64,000 nt of DNA from Rossellomorea marisflavi (GCF_001274775.1 NZ_LGUE01000004.1:728163-792162); one strand, 5' to 3'. Numbered from the stretch's first letter, positions 34,350 to 42,397 are shown. Numbers and translations are program-made. Notes: generated by a model from the sequence alone, not told the origin.

Positions 34350-34492
34350 TTTGTATACCACACTCCATATGTATTTTCTGTAAATTCAAACTACTTGAAT
34401 CGTACCAAACTATTGGGTGGTCTTCTATCGTTTCGAGATAAATCCCAACATTCAGGAGGTAAGTCCCGGTTTCAAACGACTTGATTTGGGGT

Positions 34493-34519
34493 AAAGGGAG
34501 ACCGGAAAGCCGGTCCCCC
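34493..34519 (-). terminator. Leaky terminator/attenuator between precursors and enzymes
   Basis: Minus-strand GGGGGACCGG-CTTT-CCGGTCTCCC followed by only three T. It sits nine bases after the last precursor stop and about 145 bases before the LanB gene. A strong hairpin with a short T run fits partial read-through, giving more precursor than enzyme mRNA. Confidence 0.6.
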
Positions 34520-34527
34520 TCATTGCA

Positions 34528-34719
34528 TCAACCGCCGCAGCTTACGCAAGCGCCACAGCTGACACATGAACATGATCCGCAGCATGACGTACTTCCTGAT
34601 GAACTGGACCCACTAGTAGCCCCTGTTTCTGATAACATCATTGATTCTGATACTTCCATCACTTCGATGGACTCTATTTCTTCTAATAAGGATTCGATTT
34701 TAAGAGTAGTAGTCATCAT
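34528..34719 (-). CDS. RiPP precursor peptide, copy 1
   Basis: 63 residues: leader MMTTTLKIESLLEEIESIEV followed by MEVSESMMLSETGA, then a core region TSGSSSSGSTSCCGSCSC continuing VSCGACVSCGG. Seven Cys and many Ser in the last 30 residues are substrates for azole formation and dehydration. The leader is acidic, as for recognition by an RRE. Similar in style to thiazolylpeptide-type precursors. GGGGA lies just upstream; either of two adjacent ATG codons may start it. Confidence 0.85.
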   Translation of the reverse strand: MMTTTLKIESLLEEIESIEVMEVSESMMLSETGATSGSSSSGSTSCCGSCSCVSCGACVSCGG

Positions 34720-34743
34720 TAGTCCCCGATTCTTCAGAATTCG

Positions 34744-34935
34744 TTATCCGCAGCTTGTACAACCGCCACAGCTCACGCAAGAACATGATCCGCAGCATGA
34801 TGTACTTCCTGATGAACTGGATCCACTAGTCGCACCAGTTTCTGATAGCATCATGGATTCTGACACTTCCATGACCTCGATGGATTCGATCTCTTGAAGC
34901 AAGTCTGCTACTTCGTTATTTGCCGCCTTTATCAT
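34744..34935 (-). CDS. RiPP precursor peptide, copy 2
   Basis: 63 residues, starting MIKAANNEVADLLQEIESIE. From QEIESIE on it is the same as copy 3 as far as VSCG, then ends GCTSCG: the core differs by one Gly-for-Ala and lacks the last Gly. The ATG at 34935 lies seven bases after GGAGG; upstream in-frame codons are not used. Gap to copy 1 is 24 bases. Confidence 0.87.
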   Translation of the reverse strand: MIKAANNEVADLLQEIESIEVMEVSESMMLSETGATSGSSSSGSTSCCGSCSCVSCGGCTSCG

Positions 34936-34958
34936 TTCATTTCCTCCCCCGATCGATT

Positions 34959-35153
34959 TTAGCCTCCACAGCTGGTGCAGGCACCACAGCTTACACACGA
35001 ACATGATCCGCAGCATGACGTACTTCCCGATGAGCTCGACCCACTCGTCGCCCCGGTTTCCGACAGCATCATGGACTCTGATACTTCCATCACTTCAATC
35101 GATTCGATTTCCTGAAGCAATGACTCCACACTGTTCAATGTCCCATTACTCAT
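34959..35153 (-). CDS. RiPP precursor peptide, copy 3 (first in operon)
   Basis: 64 residues, starting MSNGTLNSVESLLQEIESIE, core ending VSCGACTSCGG. The ATG at 35153 has a strong GGAGGG about ten bases upstream. The three precursor genes differ mainly in the first ten residues, while leader end and core are almost unchanged, so they are recent tandem duplicates kept for dosage or for slight core variety. Confidence 0.87.
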   Translation of the reverse strand: MSNGTLNSVESLLQEIESIEVMEVSESMMLSETGATSGSSSSGSTSCCGSCSCVSCGACTSCGG

Positions 35154-35177
35154 GACCTTTTCCCTCCCTCCCCTTGG

Positions 35178-35205
35178 AATCATGAAAATATTACCACACT
35201 GTCAA
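35178..35205 (-). promoter_or_regulatory. Candidate promoter of the RiPP operon
   Basis: Minus-strand TTGACA at 35205-35200 is a perfect -35; the -10 is weak (ATGATT at 16 bases). It lies about 25 bases before the precursor 3 start. A poor -10 would suit a gene needing an activator; no regulator gene is in the cluster. Confidence 0.4.
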
Positions 35206-35755
35206 TAAAGGATTCTAGTTGAATTTTATTAACTTTTCTGAATTGTTTAACAATAACTATACCTGCATAGCACCCATTTTTCTTCCCTTCACTTCTCAGC
35301 CAAAATGAGAAAGATATATTAAAAATACCGCTATCTAGTCCGAATGAATCAACACATCAAAATGACTAGAAATAGATCTGCAACTCCTTTGTGGTGTGAT
35401 GGAACAACCTTTGAACATAAGAACATTTTTGCAGTGATCCGTACCCCCTCCTGATACTAGTTCCCCTGACCCACTTATATATGATGAAAAATATTCTTTC
35501 AGGAATAATATTAATTTCATCATTAAATTCTATCCCCCACTATTTACAAGGTTCGATTACCTCGTGATCTATTATTTAACTTTTCTACTATAATGATATT
35601 TTTTTATATAAGTCACCACTTTTTTCTTGCCTTCTTCCCTTTCCGATCCTTTTTTCGATCATATGTCCTAAACCCTGACAAACGGTTCATCCTCATATTG
35701 CCAAAATGAGGGGAACCCGTTACCATCTAAGAGTAACCAACATAGACTGGAGTCC
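35184..35755. other. AT-rich intergenic region upstream of RiPP operon
   Basis: About 570 bases between precursor 3 and the divergent MFS gene. It should hold the control region of the cluster. The only plausible open frame is the 62-codon one at 35335-35523. I see no clear hairpin terminator or further repeat copy. Confidence 0.5.
35335..35523 (-). CDS. Possible small Cys-containing peptide upstream of RiPP operon
   Basis: 62 codons: MMKLILFLKEYFSSYISGSG, then ELVSGGGTDHCKNVLM, FKGCSITPQRSC and RSISSHFDVLIHSD. GGGGGA lies nine bases before the first ATG. A Gly-Gly-Gly stop of a short leader followed by a Ser/Thr/Cys-containing region would suit a second precursor type or a signalling peptide. 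There is no family match I know, and it could be a chance frame in AT-rich DNA. Confidence 0.25.
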   Translation of the reverse strand: MMKLILFLKEYFSSYISGSGELVSGGGTDHCKNVLMFKGCSITPQRSCRSISSHFDVLIHSD

Positions 35756-35761
35756 GTGCAT

Positions 35762-36946
35762 ATGAATAAACAATTATCGTTTCGCTTCTGGGTCCTTGTG
35801 GCCATCGTGTCGATCTCGGGATTCTCACAGGGGATGCTCCTCCCCCTGATCGCCATCATATTTGAACAGGACGGCGTGTCTTCTTCCTTGAATGGATTGA
35901 ATGCCACTGCGTTGTATATCGGGATCCTTATTGCTTCCCCTCTCATGGAGAAGCCCCTTCAGAAGATCGGGTATCGTCCCATGATCATCATCGGCGGCAT
36001 CACCGTGGCCGCCGCCATGCTTCTTTTCCCTATATGGAAGACCTTCTGGTTCTGGTTCTTCCTCCGACTCTGCATCGGAGTGGGGGATCATATGCTTCAC
36101 TTTGCCACTCAAACCTGGATCACGTCGTTTTCACCGAAGGAACACAGGGGTCGCAATATCTCGATCTACGGGCTGTCCTTCGGGATCGGCTTCACCGTCG
36201 GGCCGCTCATGACCCAGCTTCTTGCCGTTCATGAGGCGCTTCCGTTCATCATCTCTTCCTTCATGACGCTCATCGTCTGGGGCTTCGTGTTCAAGCTGAA
36301 GAATGAATTCCCCGAAACAGAGAATATGGGTGACGCCACCTTCGTCGGATCATTCCGCCGGTTCGGGAAAGTCTTCCGATACGCATGGGTCGCCCTTTTG
36401 CCTCCCCTCGGATACGGATTCCTTGAAGCATCGCTGAACGGGAACTTTCCCGTCTTCGCCCTAAGGAACGGGATATCCGTCGATGCAGTGGCGGTCCTCC
36501 TTCCTGCATTCGCGGCGGGAAGCATCTTATCACAGCTTCCTTTAGGGATACTGAGTGACAGGGTAGGCAGGCAAAGTGTCCTGATTATCGTGATGATCAT
36601 CGGGACCGGCTGTTTCACGGCTGCGGGATTCGTCTCCCATTCCACCATCGGACTCTTCACATGCTTCGCCCTTGCCGGGATGGCCGTCGGATCGACCTTC
36701 TCCCTCGGGATCAGCTATATGACCGACCTCCTGCCTAAGGAGCTTCTGCCAGCGGGCAATATCATGTGCGGAATCTTCTTCAGCTTCGGCAGCATGATCG
36801 GTCCGTTCATCGGTGGAGTGACGATCGAGAAGCTTGAAGGACCAAGTTTCTTCTATATGATTGCCACCATGCTGCTTATCATCTTCATCAGTCTTGTGAC
36901 CTTTTCCCTTCAGACGAGGCGCAGGGAAATAGCGGAAAAATACTAG
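35762..36946 (+). CDS. yfkF: MFS transporter, YfkF-like
   Basis: About 394 residues with twelve membrane helices; the MFS motif A is seen between helices 8 and 9 as GILSDRVGRQSV, and KPLQKIGYRPMI between helices 2 and 3. Helix 4 region has RLCIGVGDHMLHFATQTW. In B. subtilis yfkF, an MFS gene, follows yfkE, so this is likely the yfkF equivalent separated by the RiPP insertion; a role in exporting the RiPP product cannot be excluded. ATG at 35762 with GGAG nine bases upstream. Confidence 0.7.
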   Translation: MNKQLSFRFWVLVAIVSISGFSQGMLLPLIAIIFEQDGVSSSLNGLNATALYIGILIASPLMEKPLQKIGYRPMIIIGGITVAAAMLLFPIWKTFWFWFFLRLCIGVGDHMLHFATQTWITSFSPKEHRGRNISIYGLSFGIGFTVGPLMTQLLAVHEALPFIISSFMTLIVWGFVFKLKNEFPETENMGDATFVGSFRRFGKVFRYAWVALLPPLGYGFLEASLNGNFPVFALRNGISVDAVAVLLPAFAAGSILSQLPLGILSDRVGRQSVLIIVMIIGTGCFTAAGFVSHSTIGLFTCFALAGMAVGSTFSLGISYMTDLLPKELLPAGNIMCGIFFSFGSMIGPFIGGVTIEKLEGPSFFYMIATMLLIIFISLVTFSLQTRRREIAEKY

Positions 36947-36988
36947 CACATAATCCTTTCCTTCTCCATATAGATGTGATAGTATAAA

Positions 36989-37003
36989 TTATAATAATTA
37001 TAA
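36989..37003. promoter_or_regulatory. PerR box upstream of P1B ATPase
   Basis: TTATAATAATTATAA is a perfect 7-1-7 inverted repeat identical to the PerR consensus TTATAATnATTATAA. It lies about 155 bases before the ATPase start. Confidence 0.75.
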
Positions 37004-37090
37004 ATTACTGATTTGAAAGCTTGGATCTCAATAGATTTGCTGTCATCCTAACTGGTGGCAGCTTTCGTCGTTTTATAAGGGTATTGATGT

Positions 37091-37105
37091 TGATTATTAT
37101 TCTCA
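37091..37105. promoter_or_regulatory. Fur-like box upstream of P1B ATPase
   Basis: TGATTATTATTCTCA fits the Fur 7-1-7 pattern (TGATAATnATTATCA) with three mismatches. In B. subtilis pfeT is controlled by PerR and Fur, which fits the two sites here. Confidence 0.5.
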
Positions 37106-37158
37106 TTGAGAACCATTCTTTATCAATTAGTTCCATCACACTAGAGGAGGAATCCACT

Positions 37159-39066
37159 ATGAGTTCACAGTCCAAAGCCCTAAGCCTGGGGAGTTCCGAT
37201 AGCAAACTCCCATTCCTTGAAAAAATCAAACCCCATGCCGAACTGATTGCCGCCCTTGTCAGCGGGGTCTTCATCCTCCTCGGCTGGCTCTTCTCGAAGG
37301 ATGAGTCCTCCCTGAGCATCATCTTCTATCTTCTCGCATTCGTCATCGGCGGTTTTGCCAAGGCGAAGGAAGGCATCGAGGAGACCATCGAAAACAAAGA
37401 ATTGAACGTGGAGATGCTCATGATCTTCGCTGCCGTCGGCTCGGCCATCATCGGCTACTGGACCGAAGGCGCGATCCTGATCTTCATCTTCGCCGTGAGC
37501 GGAGCCCTTGAAACGTACACGATGAACAAGAGCCAGAAGGAGATTTCAGCCCTTATGGAGCTCCAGCCTGAAGAAGCCTGGCTCATCACAGAGACCGGTG
37601 AGAAGAAGGTGCAGGTCAGCTCCCTTGATATCGGGGATCTGATCCTCATCAAACCGGGCGAGCGCGTACCGACGGACGGGATGGTCGTCAAAGGCACCAC
37701 CTCCATTGACGAGGCCGCCATTTCGGGAGAAGCGGTCCCTGTCACCAAGTCAGCGGATGATGAAGTGTATGCCGGAACCGTGAACATCAACGGGGCCATC
37801 ACGGTCAAAATGACAAAACCGAGCAGCGAGACCCTGTTCCAGAAAATCATCGATCTCGTCCAATCGGCCCAGTCGGAAAAGTCCCCTTCCCAATTGTTCA
37901 TCGAACGGTTTGAAGGGACCTACGTCAAGGTGGTCCTTGCCGTCGTGGTCCTGATGATGTTCCTTCCCCACTTCGCATTGGGGTGGAGCTGGAATGAGAC
38001 CTTCTACCGTGCCATGGTGCTCCTCGTCGTCGCTTCACCGTGCGCCCTGGTCGCATCGATCATGCCGGCGAGCCTCTCTGCCATCTCCAACGGGGCACGC
38101 CACGGCATCCTGTTCAAAGGCGGAGCACATCTGGAGAACCTGAGCAACCTGAAAGCCATCGCATTCGACAAGACCGGGACGTTGACAAGAGGAAAACCGG
38201 TCGTCACAGACTTCCTGACTTCTGAAGATGAAGCAGACACCCTTCAAGTGGTCGCTTCCATCGAGAATCAATCGAATCACCCCCTCGCCCAGGCCATCGT
38301 CAAACACGCCCGCAGCGAAGGGATCCAGCTTACCCAACCCGATTCTCTTGAAGACATCTCGGGCTGGGGAGTCAAGGCCGTCATGGACGGCTCCGAATGG
38401 AAGATCGGAAAGGCCGATTTCATGGGCACCGCTGCATCCAATTTCATGGATGGCAGGTATGAAACATTGGCGTCTGAAGGGAAGACGACGGTATTCGTCG
38501 AACGTGACGGTGTGATCATCGCCCTCATTGCGTTGAAGGACGTTGTACGAAAGGAAACCGTTGACGCCCTGAAGCTCCTTGCCGATGAAGGCGTTGAAAC
38601 AATCATGCTCACCGGGGATAACGAGAAGACCGCACGTGCCATTGCACAGGAATCAGGCGTCTCCTCCTTCATTGCCGAATGTCTTCCCGAGACCAAGGTG
38701 GATGAACTGAAGCTTTTGAAACAGGACTTCGGGACCGTCGCCATGGTCGGTGACGGGATCAACGATGCGCCTGCCCTTGCCACGGCCAACGTCGGAATTG
38801 CCATGGGTGAAGGAACAGACGTCGCCTTGGAGACAGCGGATGTCGTCCTGATGAAAAACGATCTGACCCGGATCGCAGAAGCCATCAAGCTGTCAAAGCG
38901 TATGAAGCGAATCGTCCAGCAGAACGTCATCTTCTCCATATCCGTCATCATGCTCCTCATCGCGTCCAATTTCCTTCAAGTCCTCGATCTTCCATATGGG
39001 GTCATCGGCCATGAAGGCAGCACCATCCTGGTAATCCTGAACGGGTTGCGATTGCTTCGTTCATGA
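37159..39066 (+). CDS. pfeT: P1B-type metal ATPase, PfeT-like Fe(II) efflux pump
   Basis: 635 residues. The membrane metal motif is SPC (293-295, in VASPCALVASIMPA) and the phosphorylated Asp is D337 in DKTGTLT; TGDNEKTA and GDGINDAPA complete the ATPase core. No N-terminal heavy-metal-associated domain. The SPC motif marks the P1B-4 group (CoaT/CtpD/PfeT), which export Co2+ or Fe2+. With PerR and Fur boxes upstream, Fe(II) export under peroxide or iron stress is the best reading. GGAGG eight bases before the ATG at 37159. Confidence 0.85.
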   Translation: MSSQSKALSLGSSDSKLPFLEKIKPHAELIAALVSGVFILLGWLFSKDESSLSIIFYLLAFVIGGFAKAKEGIEETIENKELNVEMLMIFAAVGSAIIGYWTEGAILIFIFAVSGALETYTMNKSQKEISALMELQPEEAWLITETGEKKVQVSSLDIGDLILIKPGERVPTDGMVVKGTTSIDEAAISGEAVPVTKSADDEVYAGTVNINGAITVKMTKPSSETLFQKIIDLVQSAQSEKSPSQLFIERFEGTYVKVVLAVVVLMMFLPHFALGWSWNETFYRAMVLLVVASPCALVASIMPASLSAISNGARHGILFKGGAHLENLSNLKAIAFDKTGTLTRGKPVVTDFLTSEDEADTLQVVASIENQSNHPLAQAIVKHARSEGIQLTQPDSLEDISGWGVKAVMDGSEWKIGKADFMGTAASNFMDGRYETLASEGKTTVFVERDGVIIALIALKDVVRKETVDALKLLADEGVETIMLTGDNEKTARAIAQESGVSSFIAECLPETKVDELKLLKQDFGTVAMVGDGINDAPALATANVGIAMGEGTDVALETADVVLMKNDLTRIAEAIKLSKRMKRIVQQNVIFSISVIMLLIASNFLQVLDLPYGVIGHEGSTILVILNGLRLLRS

Positions 39067-39074
39067 TCCCACCC

Positions 39075-39118
39075 AAAAGACCTCAGCCGGAGAATGCACT
39101 CACCGGCTGAGGTCTTTT
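39075..39118 (+). terminator. Rho-independent terminator after pfeT-like gene (bidirectional)
   Basis: AAAAGACCTCAGCCGG and CCGGCTGAGGTCTTTT form a perfect 16-base stem with a 12-base loop; it can serve the convergent lipoprotein gene as well. Confidence 0.9.
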
Positions 39119-39133
39119 ATGTTAATAGGATTA

Positions 39134-40105
39134 TTAGAATGGAAATGTTTTGTTCTGACGCTTCGTCTCGTTCACCATTTGAAGTTCTGTCGCATCGAAG
39201 TCAAGGGCTGCAAGCTGCATGGCATTCTCAAAAACGATACGGTCGGATGCTGATACTTCCTCTTCGTCCATCGTATAGTGGACAATCGCAAGACCGTCTT
39301 CAAGAGAAACCTCCTTTACTTCCAGCCCTTCTGTTATGGCTGATGCGTAAAACGCGTCCTCTTGATCAACGGTCTGCATCATCTCGATGGTTTCTTGAAA
39401 AGACAAATCCTCTCCACCAGCCCCTTCATCCAACTCACTTGCTGGAATGAACCATGTTTGCTTCCCTTCTTTATCATAGAGGGTATAGTACCCCTTCGAC
39501 CTTCCCCTTTCGTCAGCCACCACGATCGGGGCATCCACCTTCCGTTCGGCTACCGTGATGTTCTCTTCGCCTTCCGGATTCACAAACGTGATCTCCTCGA
39601 TGCCATAAAGATGACTGATCCCGAACAGAGAATCATAAAACATCGAATGCTGCGCAGAAGTGGCGGAAAGAAGGTTTCCATCCTCTTGGAAATCCACCTT
39701 AAGATTCGGCCCCTCGACTGTCAGCTTGGTGTAGGTTTCAAGGATCTTTTGTTCCGAAGGATCATTCTCCATGAGAGAAGCTGCCAGGCGCTCTTCCCTG
39801 CTCTGATCCTTCCCGTCATCTCGTCTGATGGTGAACATCGTCAAAAATTCCCGCCCTGTATCATAGGTGTCGGTTTCAATGAAGTAATCGGGTGTCACGT
39901 TCACTGTTTCGTAGGGGGCAGCTTCGTCTTTTGTTTTTCCCTCATCGGTCTCCGTATCCATCTGTTCAGTTGTTTCCACTTCTTCCTTGGCCGTCTCATC
40001 CACCTGCTTGACATCTGTGTCCACCGCATCCTTTTCAGCACTTTGACAACCTGCCAGAAGGAATGCCATGAAAACCACTCCTGCGATTCTCATCCTTTTA
40101 TTCAC
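39134..40105 (-). CDS. Lipoprotein with acidic linker, unknown function
   Basis: 323 residues: lipobox LLAGC, then an acidic stretch of about 45 residues (TAKEEVETTEQMDTETDEGK) and a folded domain with FLTMFTIRRDDG, KLTVEGPNLKVDFQEDGNLL and IEEITFVNPEGE. The alternation looks somewhat like GerMN-type spore or germination domains, but I am not sure. Start is GTG at 40105 with GGAGG eight bases upstream. Confidence 0.65.
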   Translation of the reverse strand: MNKRMRIAGVVFMAFLLAGCQSAEKDAVDTDVKQVDETAKEEVETTEQMDTETDEGKTKDEAAPYETVNVTPDYFIETDTYDTGREFLTMFTIRRDDGKDQSREERLAASLMENDPSEQKILETYTKLTVEGPNLKVDFQEDGNLLSATSAQHSMFYDSLFGISHLYGIEEITFVNPEGEENITVAERKVDAPIVVADERGRSKGYYTLYDKEGKQTWFIPASELDEGAGGEDLSFQETIEMMQTVDQEDAFYASAITEGLEVKEVSLEDGLAIVHYTMDEEEVSASDRIVFENAMQLAALDFDATELQMVNETKRQNKTFPF

Positions 40106-40214
40106 CTGAAAAGCCTCCTTTTTTTACCTATATCCCCTCTTCTTATCTTTATTAACATCAAAATCGTATGACTCTATAAAATCTCTCATCCTCTATATTT
40201 CTCCCAAAAACCAA

Positions 40215-40448
40215 TTGACTTTATCGGAATAGTAAGATATCTTATAACTAATCAAAATACTGCCGATTGGACAACCAAAGGCCCTGGTCGAAATACTTGA
40301 CTGGGGCTTTCTTGTTTTTCATCTGCTGTCATGAAAAATTTAAGTAACTAATTCCGATTAAATGAATATGATTAGTTTAAATTAGAATATTCCAGCGCTG
40401 ATCAGACAAACTGAAGGCCGAGCTTACTCAAAGCGCGGCCTTTTTTTT
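40215..40448 (+). promoter_or_regulatory. Leader of sulfate transporter operon with two tandem terminators
   Basis: Promoter TTGACT (40215) - 17 bases - TATCTT (40238), with CGGAAT in the spacer, resembling CymR-controlled sulfur genes. A first hairpin (AAAGGCCC...GGGGCTTT plus T run, 40277-40319) follows after about 35 bases, and a second (AAGGCCG...CGGCC plus eight T, 40414-40448) ends 34 bases before the binding-protein gene. Both hairpins follow a similar GACAA-AA-GGCC sequence, and ATTCCGAT reappears between them, so the module looks duplicated. Attenuation is inferred, mechanism unknown; no S-box features seen. Confidence 0.5.
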
Positions 40449-40481
40449 GATAAAAAAAACAGGAACCGAGGGGGAACTCAC

Positions 40482-41519
40482 ATGGTTAAAAATGCATTGA
40501 TTGGAATCATCGTAGCTCTTGTCTTTTATGCTTCAGGCTGCAGTCAGGGCGAAACCGCCGGTAAAAAAGGAAGCGATTCAAAAGAAGCTGTGGAATTATT
40601 GAACGTGTCGTATGATCCGACAAGGGAACTTTATCAGGAATTCAATACGGAATTCGCCAAGCACTGGGAAGAAGAGACAGGACAGAAGGTCACCATCCAG
40701 CAATCCCATGGAGGTTCAGGGAAACAGGCACGATCCGTCATTGATGGACTGGAAGCGGATGTCGTAACCCTCGCCCTCGCCTATGACATTGATGAAATCG
40801 CGGCGAAACGCGGCATCATTTCAGAAGACTGGCAGTCGAAGCTTGAAGACAATTCCACCCCTTATACGTCCACCATCGTATTCCTGGTACGGAAAGGGAA
40901 TCCAAAGAACATCCAGGACTGGGATGATCTGATCCGTGACGACGTATCCGTCATCACACCGAATCCGAAGACATCGGGAGGAGCGAGATGGAATTACCTC
41001 GCAGCATGGTCCTATGCCGACAAGGCATTCAACGGTGATGAGAAGAAAATCAAGGGCTATATGAGGGATCTATTTAAAAACGTCGAGGTACTCGATTCAG
41101 GCGCACGTGACGCGACGAACTCCTTCGTTCAACGGGGACTGGGTGACGTGCTGATTGCCTGGGAGAATGAAGCATACCTCTCCATCAACGAGCTTGGGAA
41201 GGATGAGTTCGAAATCGTGAATCCAACACTCAGCATTCTTGCCGAACCACCTGTAGCCGTCGTGGATAAGATCGCCGAGAAGAAAGGCACAGCCAAAGTC
41301 GCTAAGGCCTATCTTGAGTATCTCTATACAGAGACCGGTCAGAAAATTGCCGCTGAAAATTACTACAGACCGCGTGATCCTGAAGTGTTGAAGGAGTACG
41401 CCGACAAATTTGCCGATATCGAGCTGGTGACCGTGGATGATGCATTCGGTGGCTGGCAAAAAGCACAGGAAACCCACTTCAATGATGGGGGAACATTCGA
41501 CGAAATCTACGCTGAATAG
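40482..41519 (+). CDS. Sulfate/thiosulfate ABC transporter substrate-binding lipoprotein
   Basis: 345 residues with lipobox (ASGC), then the sulfate-binding (Sbp/CysP) pattern: [63 protein letters not shown]. These loops bind the oxyanion by main-chain contacts. Followed by the two permeases and the ATPase in one operon. Confidence 0.92.
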   Translation: MVKNALIGIIVALVFYASGCSQGETAGKKGSDSKEAVELLNVSYDPTRELYQEFNTEFAKHWEEETGQKVTIQQSHGGSGKQARSVIDGLEADVVTLALAYDIDEIAAKRGIISEDWQSKLEDNSTPYTSTIVFLVRKGNPKNIQDWDDLIRDDVSVITPNPKTSGGARWNYLAAWSYADKAFNGDEKKIKGYMRDLFKNVEVLDSGARDATNSFVQRGLGDVLIAWENEAYLSINELGKDEFEIVNPTLSILAEPPVAVVDKIAEKKGTAKVAKAYLEYLYTETGQKIAAENYYRPRDPEVLKEYADKFADIELVTVDDAFGGWQKAQETHFNDGGTFDEIYAE

Positions 41520-41542
41520 CACGAAAGGTAACAGGTGATCAC

Positions 41543-42382
41543 ATGACCAGAGGAAAAATCCGCTCAACCAAACACCATAATGTATTACCTGGATTCGGTC
41601 TGACAATGGGGTACACGACGCTCTACCTGAGCATCCTTGTACTCCTTCCCCTTTCCATGATCTTTTTCTACACCGCCAGGATGGGGTGGACCGAGTTCGC
41701 CGATACCGTGTTGGATCCAAGGGTGGTGGCTTCCTATAAGCTGAGCTTCGGAGCCTCCTTGGCCGCCGCCCTCATCAACGTGGCGTTCGGCGTGCTTCTT
41801 GCATGGGTCCTTGTCCGCTACCGGTTCCCCGGCAAGAAAATCATCGATGGACTCGTCGATCTGCCATTTGCCCTCCCTACAGCCGTAGCTGGAATCGCCC
41901 TGACGACCGTCTACGCTCCAAACGGATGGATCGGCAGCCTCCTTGGATTCAAGGTCGCATTCACTCCGATCGGTGTCGTGATTGCATTGATCTTCATCGG
42001 GCTTCCTTTCGTGGTAAGGATGGTCCAGCCCGTCCTTCAAAATCTGGAAAAGGAAGTGGAGGAAGCCTCCTCTTCCCTGGGGGCAAGCCGCCTCCAGACG
42101 TTCAGGAAGGTCATCTTCCCTGAGCTTCTCCCTGCGGCCCTGGCAGGCTTCACCCTTGCCTTCGCCAGATCCCTTGGGGAATATGGTTCTGTCGTATTCA
42201 TCGCAGGCAATATGCCATTTAAGACGGAGATCACGCCCCTGATCATCCTGACGAAGCTCGAACAGTTTGATTATTCCGGGGCCACTGCCATCGCCACGGT
42301 GATGCTGGTGACGTCTTTTCTTTTACTGCTGGTCATCAATCTGATCCAATGGTGGACCAATCGTAAGTTCATTCATAGATAG
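41543..42382 (+). CDS. cysT: Sulfate ABC transporter permease CysT
   Basis: 279 residues with six helices; the N-terminal GFGLTMGYTTLYLSILVLLP and the EAA loop (EEASSSLGASRLQTFRKVIFPELLPA) are typical of CysT/CysU. The region LVDLPFALPTAVAGIALTT is conserved in sulfate permeases. Starts 23 bases after the binding-protein gene. Confidence 0.92.
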   Translation: MTRGKIRSTKHHNVLPGFGLTMGYTTLYLSILVLLPLSMIFFYTARMGWTEFADTVLDPRVVASYKLSFGASLAAALINVAFGVLLAWVLVRYRFPGKKIIDGLVDLPFALPTAVAGIALTTVYAPNGWIGSLLGFKVAFTPIGVVIALIFIGLPFVVRMVQPVLQNLEKEVEEASSSLGASRLQTFRKVIFPELLPAALAGFTLAFARSLGEYGSVVFIAGNMPFKTEITPLIILTKLEQFDYSGATAIATVMLVTSFLLLLVINLIQWWTNRKFIHR

Positions 42383-42397
42383 AAAGGAGGAAATGCT

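Noticed and set aside
34528..35153. Heterocycloanthracin-type precursor
   Set aside because: The core lacks the repeated Cys-x-x motif of that family, and the cluster has dehydratase proteins that heterocycloanthracin clusters do not need.
35762..36946. MFS gene as dedicated RiPP immunity exporter
   Set aside because: It is divergent from the operon and its position fits the conserved yfkF gene; the cluster already has an ABC exporter. The role is left open but not claimed.
40215..40481. SAM (S-box) riboswitch before the sulfate operon
   Set aside because: None of the conserved S-box core segments is present; only terminators and CGGAAT motifs are seen.
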